This document shows positions 13,475 through 21,200 of a DNA stretch of 26,126 bases, piece after piece (within the stretch, counting starts at the first letter, position 1; each line of letters begins with the position of its first letter). Source of the stretch: Lachnospiraceae bacterium (GTDB lineage Bacteria > Bacillota > Clostridia > Lachnospirales > Lachnospiraceae); assembly GCA_004558185.1 (NCBI GenBank), contig SFDP01000036.1, positions 1-26,126 on the forward strand, written 5' to 3'. The translations under genes and the position numbers were made by a program. A model generated the notes under the pieces. That model was not told the DNA's origin, did no database searches, and saw nothing but the letters and a program-made list of their open reading frames with translations.

Positions 13475-15013
13475 CTATCTGTGAATCAACAGTGATCTTC
13501 CAGTCATTTCCTCAGGCTGTTCCTTGCCCATAATCTGAATCAGTGTAGGCACGATATCTGCCAGACAGCCACCCTCTCTCAGGGTATAGGCAGGATCATA
13601 ATTCACCAGGATAAAAGGAACTTCATTGGTCGTATGTGCTGTAAAGGGTGCATGGGTTTTTTCATCCACCATTTGCTCTGCATTTCCATGATCCGCACAG
13701 ATAAACATGGTTCCTCCCACCTGCTTTATAGCAGAAACGGCCTTTCCAATACACTCATCCACCACCTCTATCGCTTTAATGGCTGCTTCCTGAACACCGG
13801 TATGTCCTACCATATCCGGGTTTGCAAAATTAATGATAATCACATCATACTTCCCTCCGGTAATGGCCTCCACCAGGCGGTCGCAAACCTCATAAGCACT
13901 CATTTGAGGCTGTAGATCGTAGGTGGCAACCTTAGGAGAGTTCACCAGAATCCTGTCTTCACCCTCATTCGGTTCTTCCACCCCTCCATTGAAGAAAAAG
14001 GTAACATGGGCATACTTTTCCGTTTCGGCAATTCTGGCCTGAGTCATCCTGTTGGCTGCCAGCCATTCTCCAAAGGTATTGGTAACAGAAATCTTGTGGA
14101 AAGCCACCTCTTTATTGGGAATCGTGGGGTCGTAATCGGAAAAGCAGACATAAACCAAATCCAGTCTTTTACGCTCAAAGCCTTTAAACTCATTGTCGCA
14201 GAAGGCTCTGGTAATTTCTCTTGCACGGTCAGGGCGGAAGTTAAAAAAGATCACCGAATCCTTATCCTGAATCAAGGCCACAGGGGCATCATTTTTCCAA
14301 ATCACCGTAGGCATAACGAATTCATCCGTTTTTCCGGCATCATAAGAAGCCTGTACCGCTGCAGTAGCTGAGCTTTCTTTTTCCCCTTCTCCTTTCGTCA
14401 AAGCGTCATAGGCCAATTTGACCCGGTCATAGTTATTATCCCTGTCCATGGCATAATAACGACCCATTACGGAGGCAATTTCTCCTACGCCGACTCTTTC
14501 CATCTCCTTTTCCAGCTCCTGGACAAAGCCTTTTCCGCTTTCGGGAGGAGTATCTCTGCCGTCAAGAAAACAATGTACATACACCTTAGACAGTCTGTTC
14601 CTTTTTGCCAGCTCTAAAAGGCCATACAGATGGGTATTATGGCTATGCACACCGCCATCAGATAAAAGACCGAACAAATGCAGCGCAGAGCCGTTTTTCT
14701 TACAATTTTCCACAGCCTCAAGCAGTGCAGGATTTTCAAAAAAGGTTCCGTCTTGAATCTCCTTGGTAATTCTGGTGAGCTCCTGATAAACGATACGTCC
14801 CGCACCCATATTCAGGTGTCCCACCTCGGAATTCCCCATCTGCCCATCAGGAAGTCCTACCGCCATTCCGCTTGCATTTCCCTTAACGAAGGGGCACTCT
14901 GCCATCAGTCTGTCCATAACAGGAGTTTTGGCCTGTGCTATTGCATTGCCTTCCTTTTGCTCATTCAGCCCATAACCATCTAAAATCATCAGTACCGTTG
15001 GTTTTTTACTCAT
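13475..15013 (-). CDS. gpmI: 2,3-bisphosphoglycerate-independent phosphoglycerate mutase
   Basis: The 512-residue, manganese-dependent enzyme interconverts 3- and 2-phosphoglycerate. Hallmarks are the metal site VLMILDGYGLN near the N terminus, the phosphoserine loop DGQMGNSEVGHLNMGAGR (about 57-74), DGRDTPPESG, RYYAMDRDNNYDRVK, and late metal-binding segments NFANPDMVGHTG and FICADHGNAEQM. The start MSKKPTVLM has GGAGG 5 bp upstream; the upstream in-frame codons include this site and are not counted. It has its own promoter, a strong leader hairpin and a strong terminator. Divergent to it is a Mn-type cation exporter. Confidence 0.96.
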   Translation of the reverse strand: MSKKPTVLMILDGYGLNEQKEGNAIAQAKTPVMDRLMAECPFVKGNASGMAVGLPDGQMGNSEVGHLNMGAGRIVYQELTRITKEIQDGTFFENPALLEAVENCKKNGSALHLFGLLSDGGVHSHNTHLYGLLELAKRNRLSKVYVHCFLDGRDTPPESGKGFVQELEKEMERVGVGEIASVMGRYYAMDRDNNYDRVKLAYDALTKGEGEKESSATAAVQASYDAGKTDEFVMPTVIWKNDAPVALIQDKDSVIFFNFRPDRAREITRAFCDNEFKGFERKRLDLVYVCFSDYDPTIPNKEVAFHKISVTNTFGEWLAANRMTQARIAETEKYAHVTFFFNGGVEEPNEGEDRILVNSPKVATYDLQPQMSAYEVCDRLVEAITGGKYDVIIINFANPDMVGHTGVQEAAIKAIEVVDECIGKAVSAIKQVGGTMFICADHGNAEQMVDEKTHAPFTAHTTNEVPFILVNYDPAYTLREGGCLADIVPTLIQIMGKEQPEEMTGRSLLIHR

Positions 15014-15041
15014 CATTTCCTCCATTCTAATCTCCGTACAC

Positions 15042-15062
15042 AGAACAGGCAAAGCCTGTTCT
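15042..15062 (-). promoter_or_regulatory. Stable hairpin in the gpmI leader
   Basis: AGAACAGGC and GCCTGTTCT form a perfect 9-bp stem with a 3-nt loop, 28 bp before the gpmI start. No U-run follows, so it is not a terminator. It may protect the 5' end of the mRNA or tune translation. Confidence 0.55.
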
Positions 15063-15171
15063 ATGGCTCAAATAAGAAAGCGCTGTCTTCTATATCATGC
15101 TTTGAGCTTCAACATTATTTTGCTATCAGCCTTTACCGCAATTTGATCATACGACTTCTATGACCTTATGT

Positions 15172-15201
15172 AGTATACCACCCTAAACAGAATTTAGGCA
15201 A
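15172..15201 (-). promoter_or_regulatory. Possible promoter of gpmI
   Basis: TTGCCT (15201-15196), 18 bp, TATACT (15177-15172) on the minus strand, giving a leader of about 150 nt. The spacer contains half of a small palindrome CCTAAA/TTTAGG (15182-15198) that could bind a regulator. Confidence 0.5.
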
Positions 15202-15209
15202 TATGGAGA

Positions 15210-15238
15210 TTGTATTTTTCTCCAAAAAAGACTATCAT
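15210..15238 (+). promoter_or_regulatory. Possible promoter of the cation exporter gene
   Basis: TTGTAT (15210-15215), 17 bp, TATCAT (15233-15238) on the plus strand, 40 bp before the start at 15279. The -35 box is weak. It lies back to back with the gpmI promoter. Confidence 0.45.
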
Positions 15239-15278
15239 TAGGGAAACTGATTTTCACTAAATAAGAGAGGCGGATTGT

Positions 15279-16445
15279 ATGATTGGTTTTTTCAGCAGAC
15301 TATGGATAAAAGACAGGGAGAATACGAGCTCTCCGGCAGTTCGGCAGAGCTATGGTATGCTTTGCGGCGCCGTAGGGATTTTTTTGAATGTACTGCTGTT
15401 TTTGGGAAAATTTTTGGCCGGCAGCCTGAGTAAATCCATTGCCATAACAGCGGATGCGTTTAATAACCTTTCCGATGCCGGTTCATCCTTCATTACCCTG
15501 GTTGGTTTCAAAATGTCCGGGCAGGAGCCGGATCCGGATCACCCCTTTGGACATGGAAGAATCGAATATCTGTCAGGCCTGATCGTTTCCGGGGCAATTT
15601 TGATCATGGGCTATGAATTGATTGTTTCCTCCATCAAAAAAATTCTCCAGCCGGAGGATACTGCTTTTAGCCTGCTGGTTGTCATGATTCTGATATGCTC
15701 CATTCTGGTAAAGCTATATATGGCATATTACAACTTTTCCGTGGGGAAGAAGATTGACAGTTCTGCGATGAAAGCAACTGCCACCGACAGCCTGAGTGAT
15801 ACCGTTACTACTACTGTGGTTTTATTTGCCACTCTGATCCAGCACTTCTTTGGCTGGCAAATCGATGGCTGCTGTGGAGTATTAGTTGGTCTGTTTATTC
15901 TTTATGCCGGCTTTAGTGCTGCCAAGGACACCATCAATCCACTGCTGGGTCAGGCACCCTCCAGAGAATTTGTCGAGCAGGTTCAGCAAATTGTGCTGAA
16001 TACCGATGGAGTTTTGGGAATGCATGACCTGATCGTTCATGACTATGGCCCCGGCCGAATCATTATTTCTCTTCATGCAGAGGTCTCCTCCAACGGAAAT
16101 ATTCTGGAGATTCATGACATGATCGACCGTCTGGAGCAAACCCTGAATAAACAGCTTCATTGTGAGGCAGTAATCCATATGGATCCAATCGTAACAGAGG
16201 ATCCTGATGTCCGTTTATGGAAGGATTACATCCATGATATCCTTCTCTCCATTGACGCCTCCCTTCATATGCATGATTTTCGCATGGTAAAGGGGAATAC
16301 CCATACCAATATAATTTTTGATATGGTACTCCCCCATAATTACAAGCTGAGTAAAACCTTACTATTGGATGAAATCCAGAAAAAAGTCTGGGAAATCGAT
16401 GAGCACTATTATGTGGTCATTCAAATGGAACATTCTTATACTTAA
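15279..16445 (+). CDS. Cation diffusion facilitator, probable Mn(II) exporter (MntE-like)
   Basis: A 388-residue membrane antiporter with about six helices between residues 26 and 215 and a cytoplasmic C-terminal domain (about 225-310), plus an extra tail. The metal site reads Asn62 and Asp66 in TADAFNNLSDAGSS (second helix) and Asp170 and Asp174 in TATDSLSDTV (fifth helix). The N-D-D-D set is that of Mn-exporting CDFs such as streptococcal MntE; zinc exporters usually have His at the third position. FGHGRIEYLSG is the family loop. GAGGCGG precedes the ATG. It is the only plus-strand gene in the core part, divergent from gpmI, and its stop codon overlaps that of the convergent thiamine pyrophosphokinase gene. 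Metal choice is inference from these residues. Confidence 0.88.
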   Translation: MIGFFSRLWIKDRENTSSPAVRQSYGMLCGAVGIFLNVLLFLGKFLAGSLSKSIAITADAFNNLSDAGSSFITLVGFKMSGQEPDPDHPFGHGRIEYLSGLIVSGAILIMGYELIVSSIKKILQPEDTAFSLLVVMILICSILVKLYMAYYNFSVGKKIDSSAMKATATDSLSDTVTTTVVLFATLIQHFFGWQIDGCCGVLVGLFILYAGFSAAKDTINPLLGQAPSREFVEQVQQIVLNTDGVLGMHDLIVHDYGPGRIIISLHAEVSSNGNILEIHDMIDRLEQTLNKQLHCEAVIHMDPIVTEDPDVRLWKDYIHDILLSIDASLHMHDFRMVKGNTHTNIIFDMVLPHNYKLSKTLLLDEIQKKVWEIDEHYYVVIQMEHSYT

Positions 16446-17098
16446 TTCACCCAACTGATTATAATGACCACTGCTCCCTGATGAACCCTAACACAGCCCA
16501 TTTCCCCGATGAATTCATTGCTTATCCCTATGGGAAAGCTGTTGGTAAGCTCAGCATGATCCAGAAGATACTTCATGTTCTCTATGGAAACCGTGGTTCT
16601 TTCACCCAGCGAAAAGAGGGACAGATAGCCTTCCAAATTCTCCCGAAAGCTGATCTCTTCCTCTTTTGCCACCAGAATCATTCCGGTGCCGTCCATCATA
16701 TAGCCTACCGCATCATGCTCCTTTAAATACAGCAGGCACTGGATATTGGCCAGAGTATGCTCAAGCCTTCCGCCACTCCCTCCGTAAAGACGAAAGCTGC
16801 GATATCCCTCCTGCAGCCCCAGCTTAATGGCTGCAAGCATATCCGTATCATCCTTCTCTCTAGGAATACGGATAACCTTTGTCTGATCCTTTTGAGCTCG
16901 CTCCTCCAGCTTTTCTGCCTGTTTACTGCTTAGGGAATCAAAATCCCCCAATACATAATCCGGTCGGATATCCAGCAGACAGCAATATTCATATCCTCCA
17001 TCTACAGCTATGCACAAATCTCCGTCATTGATGGGAATTTCTGATATGGTCAGATCTCCGGCTCCCACCAGAATACAGTTGCCCTGCCGATTATTCAT
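16442..17098 (-). CDS. thiN: Thiamine pyrophosphokinase
   Basis: The 218-residue enzyme makes thiamine pyrophosphate from thiamine and ATP in the cytosol. Motifs are VDGGYEYC, the metal-binding VLGDFDSLS (about 68-76), IPREKDDTDMLAAI (about 97-110) and GGSGGRLEHTLANI (about 120-133), followed by the C-terminal thiamine-binding beta domain. The start chosen is the ATG that overlaps the stop of the upstream TPR gene (ATGAATAA), giving the usual family length; upstream in-frame ATGs would add 6 to 28 residues with no better support. It is the last gene of the five-gene block and ends convergent with the CDF gene, with stop codons overlapping. Confidence 0.92.
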   Translation of the reverse strand: MNNRQGNCILVGAGDLTISEIPINDGDLCIAVDGGYEYCCLLDIRPDYVLGDFDSLSSKQAEKLEERAQKDQTKVIRIPREKDDTDMLAAIKLGLQEGYRSFRLYGGSGGRLEHTLANIQCLLYLKEHDAVGYMMDGTGMILVAKEEEISFRENLEGYLSLFSLGERTTVSIENMKYLLDHAELTNSFPIGISNEFIGEMGCVRVHQGAVVIIISWVN

Positions 17099-18416
17099 AG
17101 GTGTCCCTATACTCATATTTTCCACCCCAGTCATTAATAGCCTCTGTGGTTTTTCCCTCTTTTGTATAAGTATTTTCCTCAAATCGGAAATTCATTCTTG
17201 CATAGGTAGCTTCTGTCAGCTCCATATTTACAGGTGTGGACCACCAATACATCATACAATACTCCGTTAAGGGAAAATAGTTGTCGGATTTGCTTATCGG
17301 AACATAGGTAATGGCTGTCCGCTGCTGTCCATTGTCCAGCCATTTGAAGCCCCACACCTTTAAATAGCTCTGGGTAGCAGGCTTCTTTTCCTGGTCCATG
17401 AAAGAAAATCCCCACCCCTCCTCAGTATGGTGCAGATATACACCAATATTGCTGAAGGGGATATAGGTTTCTCCACGCCAATAGTCCATGCTTCCTTCAA
17501 TAAAGGCATCCCGAATGGCGATATATTCATCACTGACCAGAAATTCTCTGGCAATCTCAAAGTTCTCCTTATCAAACTCCTCTAAAACAGGAACAAAAAG
17601 CTGTCGTACTTCATCATATTTTTCTAAACACTTCTCCAGAGAGCTTAACTCATCATTCCCCAAAACACTTCCTACCTGCTTAACCAATTCTTCATAAGCA
17701 GCAAAGTCCGGGATCGTAAAGGCCAGCTTTTCCGACTGGAATGCGATATAATTCATTAGCTGCCGCTTCATTTCTTCCTTACCGTTTTCCCGGTAAATCG
17801 ACAGCATTTTTTCTATCACTGCCTGATAACGTTCGTAACCAAAGCCCTCTGTGTCGGAAAGCATTACCGAATTGACTCCCTCTTCATCGGTAAATTCCAC
17901 CAGCCGTTCATGGCAGGTATCCAGCAGATCATATACACTGGCTTTTTCCCCGTTATCCTCCAAAATCTCCAAAAGTCTTTCCACCGTTTTGAAGGTACAG
18001 ATTCCCTCATTTATCTCATTGACCGATTCATTATATTTGACCGTCAAATAGGTTTCCTGAATCTGCTCATCCTGGGTTTCGGATATTCCCTTATACAGAA
18101 TTTCTTCTGCCGCCTTATAATCCTCCATATCCAGATAAAGGTTGGCCATATAGCGATATGCTTTTACCGTACCTGCTTCAATCCTCAGTGCCTCCTCATA
18201 GGAAGCCAGCGCATTGGTATAGTCCTTTGCCTCTTCATAAGCCTGAGCCTTACTCAAAAATCTGTTTACCCTCACTTTGGGCAACTGATTATAACCAAAA
18301 ATACCTCCTCCTATAGCTGCTGAAAAGAGAATGAGTATTCCTGTCTTCTGCCAGAAAACAATACGCTTTCTTCTTATTCTCTTCTTTCTGCGACGTTTCT
18401 CATTAGCCTTTGCCAT
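17091..18416 (-). CDS. Membrane-anchored TPR protein of unknown function
   Basis: This 441-residue protein starts with a very basic stretch (KRRRKKRIRRKR), then one membrane helix (about 24-43), which should leave the rest outside the cell. Residues about 52-115 form tetratricopeptide repeats (SKAQAYEEAKDYTNALASYE, AYRYMANLYLDMEDYKAAEE). The middle is acidic and helical, and the last 120 residues are rich in Trp, Tyr and Asn and look like a folded domain with no motif I recognise. The start is 17 bp after the PurF-like gene, with AGGAGAGG about 12 bp upstream, and the end overlaps thiN by 8 bp. Operon partners suggest an envelope function; TPRs usually mediate protein contacts. Function unknown. 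Confidence 0.82.
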   Translation of the reverse strand: MAKANEKRRRKKRIRRKRIVFWQKTGILILFSAAIGGGIFGYNQLPKVRVNRFLSKAQAYEEAKDYTNALASYEEALRIEAGTVKAYRYMANLYLDMEDYKAAEEILYKGISETQDEQIQETYLTVKYNESVNEINEGICTFKTVERLLEILEDNGEKASVYDLLDTCHERLVEFTDEEGVNSVMLSDTEGFGYERYQAVIEKMLSIYRENGKEEMKRQLMNYIAFQSEKLAFTIPDFAAYEELVKQVGSVLGNDELSSLEKCLEKYDEVRQLFVPVLEEFDKENFEIAREFLVSDEYIAIRDAFIEGSMDYWRGETYIPFSNIGVYLHHTEEGWGFSFMDQEKKPATQSYLKVWGFKWLDNGQQRTAITYVPISKSDNYFPLTEYCMMYWWSTPVNMELTEATYARMNFRFEENTYTKEGKTTEAINDWGGKYEYRDTYE

Positions 18417-18433
18417 CGGTAGTCAAACCTCTC

Positions 18434-19843
18434 CTATTCTTCCTTTCCATTCCAGCAATAGGTGCACAAATTGCAGGCAGGGATACCTACCGATTGTATC
18501 AAATCATCCAATCGATGATATCGTAAAGAAGTAAAATTTAATTTCTTACGGATTTCTTCATTCATCTGCGCATAGCGCTCTGTTTCCGGATTCGTATATT
18601 CCTGTACTACAGCTTCATCAGGATTCTTCCCTTCAATCTGTTTCATCATTTTTCGTGCAATCAGATCCATTTCCGAGGTGGATCTGGAAAAATTCAAATA
18701 TTTGCAGCCATAAACGATGGGCGGACAGGCCGGGCGAATATGAACCTGTCTGGCTCCGCTCTGATATAAAAATTCCGTAGTCTCGCCCAACTGAGTTCCT
18801 CTCACGATTGAATCATCAATGAGCAGAAGCCTTCTGTCACGGATCAAATCATGTACCGGAATCAGCTTCATTTTAGCAATCATATTGCGTTTACTCTGAA
18901 TGGTGGGCATAAAGGACCTGGGCCAGGTGGGGGTATACTTAATGAACGGCCGGGAAAAAGGAATCCCGGATGCATTGGAATAACCAATGGCATGAGCAGT
19001 TCCCGAATCCGGTACACCTGCTACTATATCTGCCTCTACCTGATCCCGTTTAGCCAGAAGCTGTCCGCAATTATAGCGCATCTCTTCCACACTGACCCCT
19101 TCATAGGAGGAGGAGGGATAGCCATAGTATACCCATAAGAAAGTACAAATCTTCATTTCTGTACCCGGTTTTACCAGTGTGATCACTTCTTCCGGAGTCA
19201 TCACTACGATTTCCCCCGGTCCTAATTCCCTATAGTCTGTATAACCGAGATTCAAGTAAGCAAAGCACTCAAAGGCAGCGCAGAAGGCTCCCTCCTTTTT
19301 TCCAATCACTACCGGAGTTCTTCCCAGTCTGTCCCTGGCTGCATAAATCCCTCTTTCTGTCATCACCACGATGGTAATGGAGCCTTCGATCAGCTCCTGT
19401 GCATAACGAATTCCTTCTACCAGATTTTCTTTCTGATTGATCAGGGAAGCAATCAGCTCTGTAGCATTAATATCACCGCCGCTCATTTCCAGAAAATGGA
19501 CATGGCCGTTTTTTAAGAGCTGATTGACGATTCCGTCAATATTGTTTATCTTGCCTACGGTTGTCAGAGCAAAGGTACCATGATGTGAACGAACCAGTAA
19601 GGGCTGGGGCTCATAATCGGAAATACAGCCAATTCCCAGATTCCCTTCCATCTGGTTTACGTCTTTTTCAAATTTGGTTCTGAAAGGGGAATTCTCAATA
19701 TTATGAATGGAGCGATCAAAGCCCTTTTTTCCATAAACGGCCATTCCTCCTCTTCTGGTTCCCAAATGGGAGTGATAGTCTGTCCCAAAAAACAAGTCAA
19801 AAACACAATCCTCTTTTGATGCTACTGCAAAAAAACCACCCAT
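18434..19843 (-). CDS. PurF-like phosphoribosyltransferase lacking the glutaminase active site
   Basis: The 469-residue protein aligns along its length with amidophosphoribosyltransferase (PurF). The PRPP loop is intact (LLLIDDSIVRGTQ, 339-351), as are GVPDSG (277-281) and cysteines matching the Fe-S ligands of Bacillus PurF (Cys233, Cys380, Cys457, Cys460, with an extra Cys463). The glutaminase half is not: the N terminus is MGGFF instead of the processed Cys-Gly start, and the residues equivalent to Arg73, Asn101 and Asp127 of the E. coli enzyme are replaced (IGCIS, TTVGKINN, INATE). It cannot use glutamine in the normal way; it might use ammonia, or sense PRPP. The start is firm, with GGAGG 6 bp upstream. 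It lies 29 bp after a bactofilin gene and 17 bp before a TPR membrane protein, not with pur genes. Confidence 0.88.
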   Translation of the reverse strand: MGGFFAVASKEDCVFDLFFGTDYHSHLGTRRGGMAVYGKKGFDRSIHNIENSPFRTKFEKDVNQMEGNLGIGCISDYEPQPLLVRSHHGTFALTTVGKINNIDGIVNQLLKNGHVHFLEMSGGDINATELIASLINQKENLVEGIRYAQELIEGSITIVVMTERGIYAARDRLGRTPVVIGKKEGAFCAAFECFAYLNLGYTDYRELGPGEIVVMTPEEVITLVKPGTEMKICTFLWVYYGYPSSSYEGVSVEEMRYNCGQLLAKRDQVEADIVAGVPDSGTAHAIGYSNASGIPFSRPFIKYTPTWPRSFMPTIQSKRNMIAKMKLIPVHDLIRDRRLLLIDDSIVRGTQLGETTEFLYQSGARQVHIRPACPPIVYGCKYLNFSRSTSEMDLIARKMMKQIEGKNPDEAVVQEYTNPETERYAQMNEEIRKKLNFTSLRYHRLDDLIQSVGIPACNLCTYCWNGKEE

Positions 19844-19872
19844 GATTCTCCTCCATTCAACCGGCCTTATGA

Positions 19873-20277
19873 TTATTCTTTTGCCTTTACTGACTCCTTA
19901 TGACCCTGATTCGAGGTATCGCTGGACATTGTACAGCGGCCATCAAAATGAGCATCCTCATCAATGACCAGTCTTCTTGCTGTAATATCTCCTTTTACCT
20001 TTCCGCTGGAAAGGATTTCCAGTTTCCCGCTGGAGATAATATCCCCCTTTACCTGACCTGAGATCATTACATTCTGAGCATTAATATTTCCGGTAATGCT
20101 CCCCTCAGGACCCAGAATCAAGGTTCCCTTACAGTTACAGTTTCCGTTGATTGTCCCATCTATGCGAACTGTATCCTGGACAATCAGATCACCGTTAAAA
20201 ACGGCTCCTCCACCTATCAGCGTACTGATCTTCTCCTGTGGCTGCATAGAATCTACACCTTTACTTTTTCCTATCAT
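19873..20277 (-). CDS. Bactofilin (polymer-forming cytoskeletal protein)
   Basis: At 134 residues this is a typical small bactofilin: short N-terminal tail, a repetitive right-handed beta-helix core (about 18-108) with the pattern VQDTVRIDGTINGNCNCKG, GSITGNINAQNVMISGQVKG, GKLEILSSGKVKGDITARR, and a short polar tail. Bactofilins polymerise without nucleotide on the inner face of the membrane and position cell-wall enzymes. GGAGG lies 5 bp before the ATG. The gene is 25 bp after an M23-like membrane protein; bactofilin-M23 pairs are a recurrent arrangement. Here they lead a five-gene operon. Confidence 0.93.
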   Translation of the reverse strand: MIGKSKGVDSMQPQEKISTLIGGGAVFNGDLIVQDTVRIDGTINGNCNCKGTLILGPEGSITGNINAQNVMISGQVKGDIISSGKLEILSSGKVKGDITARRLVIDEDAHFDGRCTMSSDTSNQGHKESVKAKE

Positions 20278-20302
20278 AGCTTCCTCCTTTGTATATTAAA
20301 CC

Positions 20303-21019
20303 TTAACCCTCCAGTTTCATTACCTGGAAGGGATTTACAGCCTCATTATCCAAAATAATCTGGTAATCCAGTTGCGTATTGTTTGTCAAAATGGTAAACA
20401 GTGGAGTTCTGGCCTTCACCTGCTCACCCTCCTTCACTCTGAGTTCTACTTCTTTATTACAAAAATAACGTGAAATGTAACCGCTGGTATGTTCTATTTC
20501 AATGCTGTGCAGATAACGCTCATCATAATCCACAAGCCGTACAACTCCGTCTCCGGTAGCCACAACATTATCCCCTGACTGCATTCCTATAGTCAGATAG
20601 GGTTCTTCCTCAGTAAAGGTTCCCTGCAGATCACCTACCCCATCAGAGGGGTAAAGCCTTGGCAGCGCAGTATCTGTACTGCTGCTTTCTTCCGTATCTA
20701 CCTGTGTTTCTATCGTCTGCTGCAGCTCTTCCTTTTCCTGTGTCAGCTTCTCTCCATCAGCCACCAGTCTGGCATTCTCTTCCTCCAGTGCCAGCAGCCG
20801 TTCTTCCTGCTGTTTTAGCTGAACCTGAAGCTGATACTCTCTATACTCGCCGGTTGCCAGAAGGTAGATTATGAATCCCAGTCCGATGCATAAAATCACC
20901 AGCAATCCTCCCAGCAGCCGAAGACAAAAGGCAGATAGCGTAAACTGCCGACTTCGATTATCAATATGAGATACAAGGATAAAGGAATACATTTCCTTTC
21001 TCTTATGTCTTTCTTTCAT
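20303..21019 (-). CDS. Membrane-anchored LytM/M23-like protein, apparently inactive
   Basis: The 238-residue protein has a basic N terminus, one membrane helix (about 30-55), a coiled coil (about 60-108), a low-complexity linker, and a C-terminal lysostaphin-like beta domain (about 148-233) outside the cell. The fold pattern GDNVVATGDGVV, IEIEHTSGYISRYF, VKEGEQVKARTPLFTI is clear. The zinc ligands of active M23 endopeptidases are not: no GxHxGxD motif precedes the core and the usual HxH near the end reads QLDYQII. It is likely a non-catalytic regulator of wall hydrolases, like EnvC-type proteins. The start MKERHKRK was chosen because AGGAGG precedes it; the upstream in-frame codons include the promoter -10 box. 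It is the first gene of the operon with bactofilin. Confidence 0.85.
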   Translation of the reverse strand: MKERHKRKEMYSFILVSHIDNRSRQFTLSAFCLRLLGGLLVILCIGLGFIIYLLATGEYREYQLQVQLKQQEERLLALEEENARLVADGEKLTQEKEELQQTIETQVDTEESSSTDTALPRLYPSDGVGDLQGTFTEEEPYLTIGMQSGDNVVATGDGVVRLVDYDERYLHSIEIEHTSGYISRYFCNKEVELRVKEGEQVKARTPLFTILTNNTQLDYQIILDNEAVNPFQVMKLEG

Positions 21020-21041
21020 GAACGGGCCTCCTACGTTTGCA

Positions 21042-21050
21042 ATCATACCA
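21042..21050 (-). promoter_or_regulatory. Extended -10 promoter of the M23-like/bactofilin operon
   Basis: TGGTATGAT on the minus strand (21050-21042) is an extended -10 element; no good -35 box is seen. The leader before the first gene would be only about 15-20 nt. No other promoter-like site was noticed between here and thiN, consistent with one five-gene transcript. Confidence 0.5.
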
Positions 21051-21155
21051 CAAAATAGTGAGGAGTGGAAAGTTACTTTCAAACTTTGGTAAAATAGTAG
21101 GAAATTTCTCTGTTTTTTTCAGCATAACCTAGTAAAATTGCCGTTGCTTTTTGGC

Positions 21156-21195
21156 AAAAAAAGGATTTTCCCATTCTATCCGGGAAAATCCTTTT
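21156..21195 (-). terminator. Rho-independent terminator after the MFS gene
   Basis: On the minus strand AAAAGGATTTTCCC pairs with GGGAAAATCCTTTT around a 9-nt loop, followed by further Us. It ends the MFS transcript just after its stop codon. Confidence 0.9.
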
Positions 21196-21200
21196 CTAGG

